Of a stretch of DNA of 64,000 bases, positions 53,902 through 63,084 are shown piece by piece. The stretch is taken from the NCBI RefSeq assembly GCF_007833165.1, contig NZ_VOBQ01000009.1, positions 62,001 to 126,000 on the forward strand, written 5' to 3'. Both the position numbers and the translations under genes were made by a program. This stretch comes from Caenimonas sedimenti. GTDB lineage: Bacteria > Pseudomonadota > Gammaproteobacteria > Burkholderiales > Burkholderiaceae_C. The notes below the pieces were generated by a model that saw only the letters and a list, made by a program, of their open reading frames with translations, ran no database searches and was not told where the DNA came from. Every line of letters begins with the position of its first letter. Position 1 is the first letter of the stretch.

Positions 53902-55326
53902 ATGAATGCACCTGCCGCCCTCTCGCACCTGGTTCCCGAAGTCCACCAGCGCGAGGTTCCCGCCGTCCTGCTCGACGCGCTGAAGGCCCGCTTCGGCGCG
54001 CAATGCTCCACCGCCATGGCGGTGCGCGAGCAGCACGGCCGCGACGAGTCCTCGTTCCAGGTGCCCCCGCCCGCGGCCGTGGTCTTTGCCGAGTCCACGC
54101 AGGACGTCGCCGATGCCGTCCGGCTGGCCGCGCAGCACGACGTGCCCGTCATCCCGTTCGGTGTCGGCTCTTCACTGGAAGGCCACCTGCTGGCCGTGCA
54201 GGGCGGCATCAGCATCGACGTGGCGCGCATGAACAAGGTGCTGGCCATCAATGCCGAAGACCTCACGGTGACGGTGCAGCCGGGCGTCACGCGCAAGCAG
54301 CTGAACGACGAGATCAAGAGCACCGGCCTGTTCTTCCCGATCGATCCCGGCGCGGACGCCTCCATCGGCGGCATGGCCGCAACCCGCGCTTCCGGTACCA
54401 ACGCAGTCCGCTACGGCACCATGCGCGAAAACGTTCTGGCGCTCGAGGTCGTCACGGCCAGCGGGGAAACCATCCGGACCGGCACGCGCGCCAAGAAGTC
54501 CTCAGCCGGCTACGACCTGACACGCCTGTTCGTCGGCAGTGAAGGCACGCTGGGCGTGATCACCGAGGTCACCTTGCGCATCTACCCGATTCCCGAAGCG
54601 ATCTCGGCAGCGATCTGCTCGTTCCCGAGCATCGAGGCCGCGGTGCGCACCACCATCCAGGTCATCCAGCTCGGCGTGCCGATCGCGCGCGTGGAACTGA
54701 TCGACCACAACACGGTGCGCATGGTCAACGCGCACAGCAAGCTGGGCCTGCGCGAGGAGCCCATGCTGCTGATGGAGTTCCACGGCTCCCCGACCGGCGT
54801 GCAGGAGCAGGCCGAGACGGTCCAGGAGATCGCGGCGGAGCATGGCGGGAATGCCTTCGAATGGGCCAAGACGCCGGAGGAACGCACGCGGCTCTGGACC
54901 GCGCGCCACAATTCCTATTTCGCGGCCGTGCAGTCGCGCCCCGGCTGCAAGGTGATCTCCACCGACACCTGCGTGCCGATCTCCCGCCTGGCCGACTGCC
55001 TGCTGGATTCGGTGAGCGAGGCGGACGCCAGCGGCATCCCCTACTTCCTGGTGGGCCACGTGGGCGACGGCAACTTCCACTTCGGTTACCTGCTGGATCC
55101 GGCACAGCCGAAGGAGCGCGAGATCGCCGAGGCGCTGAACCACAAGCTGGTGGCGCGCGCGCTCGAGCTGGAAGGCACCTGCACCGGCGAACACGGCGTG
55201 GGCCTGCACAAGATGGGTTTCCTGGTCGACGAGGCCGGCGCCGGCGCGGTCGACATGATGCGCACGATCAAGCGGGCGCTGGATCCGCGCAACATCATGA
55301 ACCCGGGAAAGATCTTCGCCCTGTAG
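53902..55326 (+). CDS. FAD-binding oxidase, D-lactate dehydrogenase/glycolate oxidase GlcD type
   Basis: A 474-residue flavoprotein of the FAD-linked oxidase family. The FAD domain has VPVIPFGVGSSLEGH and FPIDPGADASIGGMAATRASG; the C-terminal domain has FLVGHVGDGNFHFG, the substrate/metal histidine motif, and TGEHGVGLHKMGFL with the ending DPRNIMNPGKI. Such enzymes oxidise D-lactate, glycolate or related 2-hydroxy acids. The glcE and glcF partners are absent, favouring the single-subunit D-lactate dehydrogenase type. GGAG precedes the ATG. Confidence 0.9.
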   Translation: MNAPAALSHLVPEVHQREVPAVLLDALKARFGAQCSTAMAVREQHGRDESSFQVPPPAAVVFAESTQDVADAVRLAAQHDVPVIPFGVGSSLEGHLLAVQGGISIDVARMNKVLAINAEDLTVTVQPGVTRKQLNDEIKSTGLFFPIDPGADASIGGMAATRASGTNAVRYGTMRENVLALEVVTASGETIRTGTRAKKSSAGYDLTRLFVGSEGTLGVITEVTLRIYPIPEAISAAICSFPSIEAAVRTTIQVIQLGVPIARVELIDHNTVRMVNAHSKLGLREEPMLLMEFHGSPTGVQEQAETVQEIAAEHGGNAFEWAKTPEERTRLWTARHNSYFAAVQSRPGCKVISTDTCVPISRLADCLLDSVSEADASGIPYFLVGHVGDGNFHFGYLLDPAQPKEREIAEALNHKLVARALELEGTCTGEHGVGLHKMGFLVDEAGAGAVDMMRTIKRALDPRNIMNPGKIFAL

Positions 55327-55417
55327 CCCGGGCGCCGTCCCCTGGCAGGCCCGCAGCATCGCCGGTACCCGTCGGGGTACGTGGCATGCGCGCGACACAC
55401 TGTGACAAGAAGCGAGC

Positions 55418-55433
55418 CCCCTCGATCGAGGGG
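55418..55433. promoter_or_regulatory. 16-bp perfect palindrome upstream of the proline-rich lipoprotein gene
   Basis: CCCCTCGATCGAGGGG lies about 70 bases before the lipoprotein start, in a gap that also holds several GGGTAC/GTACCC segments. It may be an operator or part of a hairpin. No factor can be named. Confidence 0.35.
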
Positions 55434-55500
55434 TATCCGGTTGTAACCCATCCGGGTACCCTCACCGCTTCCGTCAGTCCCCCATCTGGAGTTGTTCCCC

Positions 55501-56652
55501 ATGATCCTTGCCAAACGCCCGTCCCTTTCCCTCCTGTGCACGTGCCTGGCCGCCGCCGGCCTGCTCGTCGCCTGCGGCGGGAGCGACGACCCCGTGACGA
55601 CCGACGTCTCCGGCTCTGTGGTGAAGGGTCCTGTGACCAACGCCAACGTGTGCGCCTACAAGGCCGTCGCCGCCGGCAAGGGTGACCAGCTGAAATGCGT
55701 GACCACCGGCGCCACCGGCGCCTACACCCTGCAGGTGGACTACGCCGGCGACATCGTCATCGAAGCCAAGGACGGCACGTATGTCGACGAAGCCACGGGC
55801 ATGACGAAGACCCTCTCGGACCCGATGCAGGTCGTGGTCGCCGCCAACGGTGGTACCACCACCGGCATCGTCACCCCGTTGACCACGGTCGCCTACAACA
55901 TGTCGAAGACCGCCAGCGGTGGCGTGACCAGCCTCAACTTCGGCAGCTCCGCCAGCGCGCTGAACAACATGTTCCAGCTGGGTGGGGTGAGCATCACCAC
56001 GACGCTACCCGTCACGACCCCGGCGACGACTCAGCAATACGGGCGCGTGTTGCGCGCCGTTTCGCAACTGGTCGCCAACGGTGGATCGCTCAACACCTTC
56101 ATGACGCTGAACGCGGCGAACGCCGCTTCGCTGCAGACCCTGTTCAACACCGCCTTCGCGCAGGCCAACGCCGGCGCCGCGGCCAATTTCAACCTGACGG
56201 TGCCGGCGCCCACGCCCGCACCGACCCCCGCGCCCACACCGGCACCGACCCCCGCCCCTTCTCCGGCACCGTCGCCGACCCCGGCGCCTTCGCCGGCACC
56301 GACGCCCGCGCCCTCCCCCGCGCCGGCCCCGGCCCCGACGCCGGCTCCCACGCCTGCACCGGCACCGGCACCCGTCCCGTCGGGCAACAAGACGCTGGTC
56401 ATCCTGGTGACCGTGTCCGGTGTCCAGCAAACCGTCACGGTGAACAACGTGCCCCAGCCGTCGACGGAAGCGCAGTTCTGCTCCGACCTCGCGGCGGACA
56501 CCACCTTCAAGTCGCTCGCGGCGCAAGGCGGCACGTTGACGATCAACAGCTGCAGCTACTCGGGCAACGTCGGCAACATCGCCGCCACGCTCACCATGAC
56601 GACGCCGGTGGCCGTGACCCTGCCTTACACCATCCGGTACACGTACCAGTAA
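55501..56652 (+). CDS. Lipoprotein with Ala/Pro repeat linker
   Basis: A 383-residue lipoprotein. The lipobox LLVACGG is followed by an ~200-residue domain starting [19 protein letters not shown], a carboxypeptidase-regulatory-like, Greek-key fold opening common in secreted proteins of this order. A ~60-residue linker of Pro-Ala-Pro-Thr/Ser units (DNA 56209-56385) joins it to a ~90-residue C-terminal domain with two cysteines. Linkers of this kind span cell wall or extend a domain from the surface. GGAG precedes the ATG. Function unknown. Confidence 0.75.
   Translation: MILAKRPSLSLLCTCLAAAGLLVACGGSDDPVTTDVSGSVVKGPVTNANVCAYKAVAAGKGDQLKCVTTGATGAYTLQVDYAGDIVIEAKDGTYVDEATGMTKTLSDPMQVVVAANGGTTTGIVTPLTTVAYNMSKTASGGVTSLNFGSSASALNNMFQLGGVSITTTLPVTTPATTQQYGRVLRAVSQLVANGGSLNTFMTLNAANAASLQTLFNTAFAQANAGAAANFNLTVPAPTPAPTPAPTPAPTPAPSPAPSPTPAPSPAPTPAPSPAPAPAPTPAPTPAPAPAPVPSGNKTLVILVTVSGVQQTVTVNNVPQPSTEAQFCSDLAADTTFKSLAAQGGTLTINSCSYSGNVGNIAATLTMTTPVAVTLPYTIRYTYQ
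56209..56385 (+). repeat. Coding tandem repeat for the Pro-Ala linker
   Basis: About 60 codons of degenerate six-base repeats (CCNGCN-type) encoding alternating Pro-Ala-Pro-Thr and Pro-Ala-Pro-Ser. The repeat number could vary between strains by slippage. Confidence 0.8.
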
Positions 56653-56671
56653 GGGCAGTCACCCGCAACGA

Positions 56672-56697
56672 AGAAGCGCCCCATCGGGGCGCTTTTT
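56672..56697. terminator. Bidirectional terminator between lipoprotein and parB
   Basis: AAGCGCCCC-ATC-GGGGCGCTT is a 9-bp stem followed by T residues, lying between the convergent lipoprotein and parB genes and touching the parB stop codon. Confidence 0.88.
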
Positions 56698-57626
56698 CAT
56701 GAGCCGGAGCGCAGCCGGTCGATCAGCCCGTTCAGCTCCTCCAGCGAGCCGAACTGGATCGCCACCTCGCCGAGTTCTTCCATGCGGCCATGGCGCTTCA
56801 CGCGCTTCTTCACGCGCACGTCGACTTGCGCGGTGAGCAGGTCCGACAGCTCTTCTTCCACCCGGCGCAGGTCGCGCGACTTTTCCTTCTTGGGCTTGGG
56901 CGAGACCAGGCTGAACTCGGCGCCGAGCTTCTTCACCAGCGACTCCGCTTCGCGCACCGAGAGCTTCTTCTGCGCGATCTGTTGCGCCGCCGTGATCTGC
57001 GACGCGCGTTCGAGGGCCAGCAGCGCGCGCGCGTGGCCCATGTCGATGTCGCCGGCCATCAGCATGGTCTGCACCGGGTCGGCCAGGTTCAGCAGGCGCA
57101 TCAGGTTCGACGCGGCACTGCGGGATCGGCCCACGGCTTGCGCGGCCTGTTCGTGCGTCAGCCCGAAGTCCTTGATCAGGCGCTGCAGACCCTGCGCTTC
57201 TTCCAGCGGATTCAGGTCCTCGCGCTGGATGTTCTCGATCAGGGCCATGGCAGCCGCCGATTCGTCCGGCACGTCGCGCACCAGCACCGGGACGCTGTCG
57301 AGTCCCGCCAGGCGTGCCGCGCGCAAGCGGCGCTCGCCGGCGATCACTTCATACTTGCCGGCATTGGCGCCCTCGGCCAGGCGGCGCACCAGGATCGGCT
57401 GCATGATCCCCTGGGCCTTGATGCTCTCGGCCAGCTCGTAGAGCGCGCCCTCGTCCATGCGGGTGCGCGGCTGGTATTGGCCCGGCACCATGTCGTCGAG
57501 CAACAGCGAGGCCGGCAGGCCGGGGCTGGCCAGTGATTGCTGGTCCGCGCCGGCGCTCTCGTCGACCTTGGGTCCCAGCAGCGCTTCGAGGCCCCGGCCG
57601 AGGCCCTTGGGTTTCTTCGTCACCAT
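56697..57626 (-). CDS. parB: Chromosome partitioning protein ParB
   Basis: A 309-residue ParB. The start MVTKKPKGLGRGLEALLG is typical of chromosomal ParB. The CTPase/clamp domain carries PGQYQPRTRMDE and EVIAGERRLRAARLAG (the GERRLRA box), followed by ENIQREDLNPLEEAQG and a helix-turn-helix GLTHEQAAQAVGRSRSAASN. The C-terminal dimer domain ends GSLEELNGLIDRL. It loads at parS sites, three of which are seen in rsmG and mnmG nearby, and works with ParA in origin segregation. A hydrolase gene separates it from parA. Confidence 0.96.
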   Translation of the reverse strand: MVTKKPKGLGRGLEALLGPKVDESAGADQQSLASPGLPASLLLDDMVPGQYQPRTRMDEGALYELAESIKAQGIMQPILVRRLAEGANAGKYEVIAGERRLRAARLAGLDSVPVLVRDVPDESAAAMALIENIQREDLNPLEEAQGLQRLIKDFGLTHEQAAQAVGRSRSAASNLMRLLNLADPVQTMLMAGDIDMGHARALLALERASQITAAQQIAQKKLSVREAESLVKKLGAEFSLVSPKPKKEKSRDLRRVEEELSDLLTAQVDVRVKKRVKRHGRMEELGEVAIQFGSLEELNGLIDRLRSGS

Positions 57627-57634
57627 ATTCTTGG

Positions 57635-58174
57635 CTAGTCTTTCATGAGGTCCTGCAGGAGGACGTGTCCTTCGGGCCAGCTGGCCAGGCCCGAGTCGGC
57701 ATTGATGTGGCCGCAATCGCCGTAGTCCATGAACTGCGAGCCCCAGGCATAGGCGAACAGGCGCGCCCGGTCGAACTCGCAGTACGGATCGTTGCGGCTC
57801 GCCAGCAGGACGCTCGGGAATGGCAAGGTGCGCAATTCGATCGGTGACCAGGTGGGAATCTGCGCGCGGATGTCCGGCCGCTCGACGTCGCCCGGCGCCA
57901 CCAGCAAGGCGGCGCGGACGCGATGCGTGTTCTGCGAGTGCGCGGCCCAGGCGGCTGCCAGGATGCAGCCGAGGCTGTGGGCGACCAGCACGGCTGGTTC
58001 ATCGCGGGTCAGCAGCACTTCCTCGAGCCGCGCGGACCAGTCGCCGCGCAACGGCTTCATCCAGTCGTGTTGCTCGACCCGCACGTAGCCGTAGCGGCTT
58101 TCCCAGAGGGTCTGCCAATGGCCCGCGCCGCTGTTTTCCCAGCCGGGCAGGATGAGGACGTTGGCGGGCTTCAT
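57635..58174 (-). CDS. RBBP9/YdeN-family serine hydrolase
   Basis: A 179-residue alpha/beta hydrolase of the RBBP9/YdeN family. It begins ANVLILPGWENSGAGHWQTLWE, has the nucleophile elbow VAHSLGC, the acid region LLASRNDPYCEF and the catalytic His in GDCGHINADSGLASWPEG. The substrate is unknown. It sits between parA and parB, eight bases before the parB start, so it is probably transcribed with the partition genes; a direct role in partition is not implied. Confidence 0.85.
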   Translation of the reverse strand: MKPANVLILPGWENSGAGHWQTLWESRYGYVRVEQHDWMKPLRGDWSARLEEVLLTRDEPAVLVAHSLGCILAAAWAAHSQNTHRVRAALLVAPGDVERPDIRAQIPTWSPIELRTLPFPSVLLASRNDPYCEFDRARLFAYAWGSQFMDYGDCGHINADSGLASWPEGHVLLQDLMKD

Positions 58175-58225
58175 CTGCTCTGATTTCGATAGCTTGACAT
58201 GCAGTGTCCAGGCGGCCTGGCGGGC

Positions 58226-59014
58226 TCACTTCATCTTGGCCAGGCGCTGAACCATCTCTTGCGCGAAGTCCACGAAGGCCTGGCTGCCGCGCGCGGCCGG
58301 GTCGAAAGCGACGCCGGGCAGGCCGTAGCTGGGTGCTTCCGCGAGCCGGACATTGCGCGGGATCACGGTGTCGAAGACCTTTTCGGCGAAGTGCGACTTG
58401 AGCTGGTCGCTCACCTGCTGCTGCAAGGTGATGCGCGGATCGAACATCACGCGCAGCAGGCCGATGATCTCCAGGTCCTTGTTCAGGTTCGCGTGCACCT
58501 GCTTGATGGTGTTGACCAGGTCCGACAGGCCCTCGAGGGCGAAGTATTCGCACTGCATCGGGACGATGACGCCGTGGGCCGCGCACAGGCCGTTCAGCGT
58601 CAGCAGCGAAAGCGAAGGCGGGCAGTCGATGAGGACGAAGTCGTAGTCTTTCGCGACTTCGGCAAGCGCCAGCTTGAGTCTTTTCTCCCGGCGCTCGATG
58701 TCGACCAATTCGACCTCGGCGCCGGCGAGTTCGCGGTTCGCGCCGAGGACGTCATATGCGCAGCCGGCCTCGATCAGCCGGTCGCTGCGGACACGCGCCT
58801 CCGCGACCGACGCCGACTCGAGCAGGACGTCGTACACCGTCAGCTTGAGCGCGCGCTTGTCGACCCCCGAGCCCATGGTGGCGTTGCCCTGCGGGTCGAG
58901 GTCCACCATCAGCACACGCTGGCCGACCTTGGCCAAGCCGGCCGACAAGTTGACGGTGGTCGTGGTCTTGCCGACCCCGCCCTTCTGGTTGGCGACGCAA
59001 AAGATCTTGGCCAC
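58226..59014 (-). CDS. parA: Chromosome partitioning ATPase ParA
   Basis: A 262-residue ParA/Soj ATPase. The deviant Walker A is ANQKGGVGKTTTTVNL, the A' motif DLDPQGNAT and Walker B FVLIDCPPSLSLLT. There is no N-terminal DNA-binding extension, as in chromosomal ParA. The start is a GTG at 59014. It drives movement of ParB-bound origins. The LysE-type gene ends eight bases upstream of it in the same direction. Confidence 0.95.
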   Translation of the reverse strand: MAKIFCVANQKGGVGKTTTTVNLSAGLAKVGQRVLMVDLDPQGNATMGSGVDKRALKLTVYDVLLESASVAEARVRSDRLIEAGCAYDVLGANRELAGAEVELVDIERREKRLKLALAEVAKDYDFVLIDCPPSLSLLTLNGLCAAHGVIVPMQCEYFALEGLSDLVNTIKQVHANLNKDLEIIGLLRVMFDPRITLQQQVSDQLKSHFAEKVFDTVIPRNVRLAEAPSYGLPGVAFDPAARGSQAFVDFAQEMVQRLAKMK

Positions 59015-59022
59015 GCGGCGCC

Positions 59023-59637
59023 CTACTTGGAGACCGCGAGCTTGACGCCGAAGCCGATGAGGAAGATGCCGGCGAGCTTCTCGAGCACGCGCGCGATGAC
59101 GGGGTTGGCGCGCATGCGTTCGGCCAGGAAGTGCGTGAGCAGCACCACCACCAGCCCGTAGGCGAACGTCAGCGCCGCGATGGTCGCGGCCATCACGCCG
59201 AACGTGACGAAGCCCTGGTGCTGGGCCGGATCGACGAACAGAGGGAAGAAGGCCATGTAGAACACGATGGCCTTGGGGTTCAGGAGCGTGATCAGTCCGG
59301 CCTGTTTGAAGTAGTGGCGCGGCTCGATGTGCAGCACCGGCGCGTCGCCGGGCTTGGCGATCAGCATGCGGAAGCCGAGCCATGCCAGGTAGGCGGCACC
59401 CACCCATTGCACCACCCGGAAGGCTGCGGGGTAGGTGGCGAGCAGCGTCGCGACGCCGGCCACGGCGGCCCACATGAGCACCTGGTCGCCAGCGATCACG
59501 CCCATGGTTGCGGCCAAGCCGCCCCGGATTCCGCCTTTGCCGGTGGAGGTGATCAGCGCGAGATTGCCCGGACCCGGAATCAACAGAAAAATCAGGATCG
59601 CGGCGACGAACGCGCCGTAGTCTGCAACGCCAAGCAT
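59023..59637 (-). CDS. LysE-family amino acid exporter
   Basis: A 204-residue inner membrane exporter of the LysE/RhtB family with six helices: GAFVAAILIFLLIPGPGNLAL with the family's PGPG motif, GIRGGLAATMGVIAGDQVLM, and the NPKAIVFYMAFFPLFV segment. GGAGG lies upstream of the ATG. It is embedded between rsmG and parA on the same strand, an arrangement common in Comamonadaceae, with no obvious functional link to partition. Confidence 0.9.
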   Translation of the reverse strand: MLGVADYGAFVAAILIFLLIPGPGNLALITSTGKGGIRGGLAATMGVIAGDQVLMWAAVAGVATLLATYPAAFRVVQWVGAAYLAWLGFRMLIAKPGDAPVLHIEPRHYFKQAGLITLLNPKAIVFYMAFFPLFVDPAQHQGFVTFGVMAATIAALTFAYGLVVVLLTHFLAERMRANPVIARVLEKLAGIFLIGFGVKLAVSK

Positions 59638-59671
59638 GGGAAAGCCCTCCGGGTGAAGGGCGAGTGTACCG

Positions 59672-60325
59672 TCAGGCGCCGGCGGCCCTGCGCATCCAGA
59701 CGATGCAGCGGTCGGCATCCAGCAGCGGGACCTGCAGACGTTCCACGTGAAACACCTCGATGTCCGTGGGCAGGTCCGCCAGTTCCTGCTTGGGCAGCTT
59801 GCCTTTCATGGCCATCCAGGTGCCCTGCTCCGCCAGAGCGCCCGCCGACCAGGTGACGAAGTCCGCCAGGGAAGCGAAGGCCCGCGAACAGACCAGGTCG
59901 TAGGGGCCCGCCAGAGTTTCGACTCGCGCATGCAGGCCTTGCAAATTCTTCAGCTTGAGTTCGCTCGCGCTCTGGCGCAGGAAGGCCGCCTTCTTGTGGA
60001 CGGCGTCAACGCATGCGACCTGCAGCTCCGGGTTGCAGATGGCAAAGACCGCACCCGGCAGTCCGGCGCCGGATCCGACGTCCAGCACGCGCAACGGCCG
60101 GCCGGCCGCGAATCGCCGCAAGGGTGGGACCGCGGCCAGACTGTCCAGCAGGTGCTGACGCAGCATGGCCTCCGGCTCGCGCACCGCCGTCAGGTTGTAG
60201 ATCTTGTTCCATTTGTGGATGAGGGCCTGGTAGGCCAGCAGCTGGGCCACCTGGCCATCGTCCAGGTCAAGCCCGAGGGCGCCCAATCCCGCGCGCAGCT
60301 GAGGCTCCAATGCGTCAGCAGTCAC
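59672..60325 (-). CDS. rsmG: 16S rRNA (guanine527-N7)-methyltransferase RsmG
   Basis: A 217-residue RsmG (GidB). It has the SAM-binding motif VLDVGSGAGLPGAVFAI, the N-terminal HKWNKIYNLTAVREPEAML region and the RAFASLADFV motif. It methylates G527 of 16S rRNA; loss gives low-level streptomycin resistance in known species. It lies downstream of mnmG, 100 bases away. A parS-like site (59739-59754) is inside its coding sequence. Confidence 0.95.
   Translation of the reverse strand: MTADALEPQLRAGLGALGLDLDDGQVAQLLAYQALIHKWNKIYNLTAVREPEAMLRQHLLDSLAAVPPLRRFAAGRPLRVLDVGSGAGLPGAVFAICNPELQVACVDAVHKKAAFLRQSASELKLKNLQGLHARVETLAGPYDLVCSRAFASLADFVTWSAGALAEQGTWMAMKGKLPKQELADLPTDIEVFHVERLQVPLLDADRCIVWMRRAAGA
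59739..59754. other. parS site inside rsmG
   Basis: CGTTCCACGTGAAACA matches the ParB-binding consensus TGTTNCACGTGAAACA in all but the first base. It lies about 2 kb from parB, as usual for the parS cluster. Confidence 0.8.
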
Positions 60326-60424
60326 CTGAAATCCACCTGGGCTGCAAAGGGCGAGCCTCGTCCCTCGGTCAATGATCGGCCGCCGGCATGGCGCACCTGC
60401 GGACTGGACTCCGGGATCACCAGC

Positions 60425-62374
60425 TCACGCGACCTGTTTCGGCTGGTTCGCCGCGTCTGCGAAGCCCTGGAACCTGTTGCGCTTCAGGTGGACCAGCAAG
60501 AGGGAGATTGCCGCCGGGGTCACGCCCGAGATGCGCGAAGCCAAGCCCAGCGTTTCGGGGCGATGCTTGCTCAGCTTCTGCCGGACTTCGATGCTCAGGG
60601 CGGCCACCTGCATGTAGTCCAGCTCGGCCGGCAGCTTCAGGTTTTCGTAATGGGCCGCCCGCTCCACCTCACCCTTCTGCCGTTCGATGTAGCCGGAATA
60701 TTTGGCCGCGATCTCGATCTGCTCGACCACCGGCTCCAGCAGATCGCCCAGCGTTTCACGTGAAACAGCAGGGCTTGCGAAGCGGCCAGCTTCCAGGCTC
60801 ATCAAGCCTTCGTACCGCACATCCGGCCGGCGCAACAGATCGCCCAAGTTGTACTCGTGGTCGATGCCTTTGCCCAAGACGCGCTGGGCCTCGGCGTCTG
60901 CCAAGTTGCGCGGGTTCACCCAAGTCGCCTTCAGCCGTTCGGTTTCACGTGAAACGGCGTCGCGCTTTCGGCTGAAACTCTCCCAGCGGGCGTCGTCGAC
61001 CAGCCCCAAACGCCGGCCATCCTCGGTCAAGCGCAGGTCGGCATTGTCTTCGCGCAGCTGCAACCGGAACTCGGCCCGGCTGGTGAACATGCGGTACGGC
61101 TCCGTCACCCCTTTGCTGATCAGGTCGTCGACCAGCACGCCGAGGTAGGCTTGGTCGCGGCTGGGCAACCAGGCTTCCTCTTCCTTGCAGAGCAGAGCGG
61201 CATTGATCCCGGCGAACAAGCCCTGGGCCGCCGCCTCTTCGTAGCCCGTCGTCCCGTTGATCTGCCCGGCGAAGAACAGGCCGGCGATCTGCCGGGTTTC
61301 GAAGCTGCTCTTCAGCGCCCGCGGGTCAAAGTAGTCGTATTCGATGGCGTAGCCCGGCCGCAGGATGTGCGCCTTGGCCAAGCCTGGCAGCGTCCGCACC
61401 AAGCCGAGCTGCACGTCGAACGGCAGACTCGTCGAAATGCCGTTGGGATAGAACTCGTTGGTCGTCAGCCCTTCCGGCTCCAGGAACACCTGATGGCTGT
61501 CCTTGTCGGCGAACCGGTTGATCTTGTCCTCGACGCTCGGGCAGTAGCGCGGACCCACACCTTCGATCTTGCCGGTGAACATCGGGCTGCGGTCGAACCC
61601 CGAGCGGATGATCTCGTGCGTGCGCTCGTTGGTGTGCGTGATCCAGCACGGCACCTGGCGCGGGTGCATGCTGGCATGACCCATGAAGCTGAACACCGGA
61701 ACCGGGTCCAGATCTCCCGGCTGCTCCTCGCACTGCGCGAAATCGATGGTCCGCCCGTCGATGCGCGGCGGCGTCCCGGTCTTGAGCCGGCCCTGCGGGA
61801 GTTTCAGCTCCTTCAGCCGCGCTGACAGGGAGACGGCCGGGGGGTCACCCGCACGTCCGGCAGCGTAATTGTTGAGTCCGACATGGATGCGGCCATCCAG
61901 GAAAGTCCCAGCGGTCAACACCACCGCCCTGCCCCGGAAGCGAATGCCGACCTGCGTGACGGCACCGACCACGCGGTCGCCCTCCAGCATCAGGTCGTCG
62001 ACGGCCTGTTGGAACAAGGTGAGATGGGGCTGGTTCTCCAGGCGCCGGCGGATCGCCGCCTTGTAGAGAATCCGGTCGGCCTGGGCACGGGTCGCCCGCA
62101 CGGCCGGGCCCTTGCTGGAGTTGAGGATGCGGAACTGGATGCCGCCTTCGTCCGTGGCGATCGCCATCGCGCCGCCCAACGCATCCACCTCTTTCACCAG
62201 GTGGCCCTTGCCGATCCCGCCGATGGACGGGTTGCAGCTCATCTGCCCCAGGGTCTCGATGTTGTGCGTCAGCAGCAGTGTGCGCACACCCATGCGGGCG
62301 GCAGCCAGCGCGGCCTCGGTGCCGGCGTGGCCGCCACCGACCACGATGACATCGAACTCTTCGGGATAAAGCAT
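60425..62374 (-). CDS. mnmG: tRNA uridine-5-carboxymethylaminomethyl modification enzyme MnmG
   Basis: A 649-residue MnmG (GidA). The FAD-binding start is [23 protein letters not shown]; further hallmarks are [24 protein letters not shown], the [19 protein letters not shown] [10 protein letters not shown] motif with catalytic context, and the [19 protein letters not shown] stretch. With MnmE it modifies wobble U34 of several tRNAs. It leads the mnmG-rsmG-lysE-parA-parB order typical near the origin. Two parS sites lie within the gene. The partner mnmE is not in the window. Confidence 0.96.
   Translation of the reverse strand: MLYPEEFDVIVVGGGHAGTEAALAAARMGVRTLLLTHNIETLGQMSCNPSIGGIGKGHLVKEVDALGGAMAIATDEGGIQFRILNSSKGPAVRATRAQADRILYKAAIRRRLENQPHLTLFQQAVDDLMLEGDRVVGAVTQVGIRFRGRAVVLTAGTFLDGRIHVGLNNYAAGRAGDPPAVSLSARLKELKLPQGRLKTGTPPRIDGRTIDFAQCEEQPGDLDPVPVFSFMGHASMHPRQVPCWITHTNERTHEIIRSGFDRSPMFTGKIEGVGPRYCPSVEDKINRFADKDSHQVFLEPEGLTTNEFYPNGISTSLPFDVQLGLVRTLPGLAKAHILRPGYAIEYDYFDPRALKSSFETRQIAGLFFAGQINGTTGYEEAAAQGLFAGINAALLCKEEEAWLPSRDQAYLGVLVDDLISKGVTEPYRMFTSRAEFRLQLREDNADLRLTEDGRRLGLVDDARWESFSRKRDAVSRETERLKATWVNPRNLADAEAQRVLGKGIDHEYNLGDLLRRPDVRYEGLMSLEAGRFASPAVSRETLGDLLEPVVEQIEIAAKYSGYIERQKGEVERAAHYENLKLPAELDYMQVAALSIEVRQKLSKHRPETLGLASRISGVTPAAISLLLVHLKRNRFQGFADAANQPKQVA
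60752..60767. other. parS site inside mnmG (1)
   Basis: CGTTTCACGTGAAACA differs from the consensus TGTTTCACGTGAAACA in only the first base. Confidence 0.85.
60941..60956. other. parS site inside mnmG (2)
   Basis: GGTTTCACGTGAAACG contains the full 14-bp palindromic core GTTTCACGTGAAAC of parS, with both outermost bases changed. Confidence 0.8.
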
Positions 62375-62481
62375 GGGGAGACTGGGAAAGCGCCGATCCG
62401 GGCGCGGGGCGGCCTTGTGGCCGAAAGGCCACGATTTTACCGGGCGGGGTGAGTCCTTGCGCGATGTGATGCAATCGGGCG

Positions 62482-63063
62482 ATGAAGCTCCTCGTCTTTG
62501 CCGGCAGCACCCGCGCCCAGTCGCACAACCGCAAGCTAGCGCGCGAAGTCGCCGCGCTCGCCACGGCGTCCGGTGCCGACGTCACCCATCTCGAACTGGG
62601 GGACTACGACGTCCCCATGTACAACGCCGACCTGGAAGCCCAGGGCACGCCGGCCGATGTGATGAAGCTCAAGCAGCTGTTCTACGAGCACCCGGCCTGG
62701 ATCATCTGCACGCCCGAATACAACGCGAGCTATCCGGCCCTGTTGAAGAACACGCTGGACTGGTTGTCGAGTCCGGTGAAGTCCGACCCGGTGTGGAAGG
62801 ACGACTTCCGGTTCAGCCGGGGCAAGGTGGTGGGTGTGCTGAGCGCTTCGCCCGGTGCGCTGGGCGGACTGCGCTCGCAGAGCCATCTCGTTCCCTTGCT
62901 GTTCAACCTGCACTGCTGGGTGTCGCCCAAGGTGTTCGGACTGGGCCGCGCGCACACCGCCTTCGACGAGCAGGGGAAACTGGCCGAGGAGGGCAACCGG
63001 GCCCGGGTCCAGGACGTGATCGATCAGGTCCTCTGGGCGGCGAGCCGCTTGCAGGCTGAGTAG
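62482..63063 (+). CDS. NADPH-dependent FMN reductase (SsuE/ArsH-like flavodoxin fold)
   Basis: A 193-residue flavoprotein. The FMN-binding start [19 protein letters not shown], the second loop [20 protein letters not shown] and [18 protein letters not shown] are typical of the NADPH-dependent FMN reductase family (quinone or azo reductases). The physiological acceptor is unknown. It diverges from mnmG. No clear ribosome site is seen; a TGCAAT hexamer lies six bases before the ATG. Confidence 0.87.
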   Translation: MKLLVFAGSTRAQSHNRKLAREVAALATASGADVTHLELGDYDVPMYNADLEAQGTPADVMKLKQLFYEHPAWIICTPEYNASYPALLKNTLDWLSSPVKSDPVWKDDFRFSRGKVVGVLSASPGALGGLRSQSHLVPLLFNLHCWVSPKVFGLGRAHTAFDEQGKLAEEGNRARVQDVIDQVLWAASRLQAE

Positions 63064-63084
63064 TTTGCTTCTGAAACCATAGCA

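Noticed and set aside
56209..56385. Tandem repeats that could be mistaken for a CRISPR array
   Set aside because: The repeats are six bases long, have no spacers and encode a Pro-Ala linker within an open gene.
59000..62400. Replication origin within the window
   Set aside because: The partition genes and parS sites indicate proximity, but no dnaA gene or cluster of TTATCCACA-type boxes was seen.
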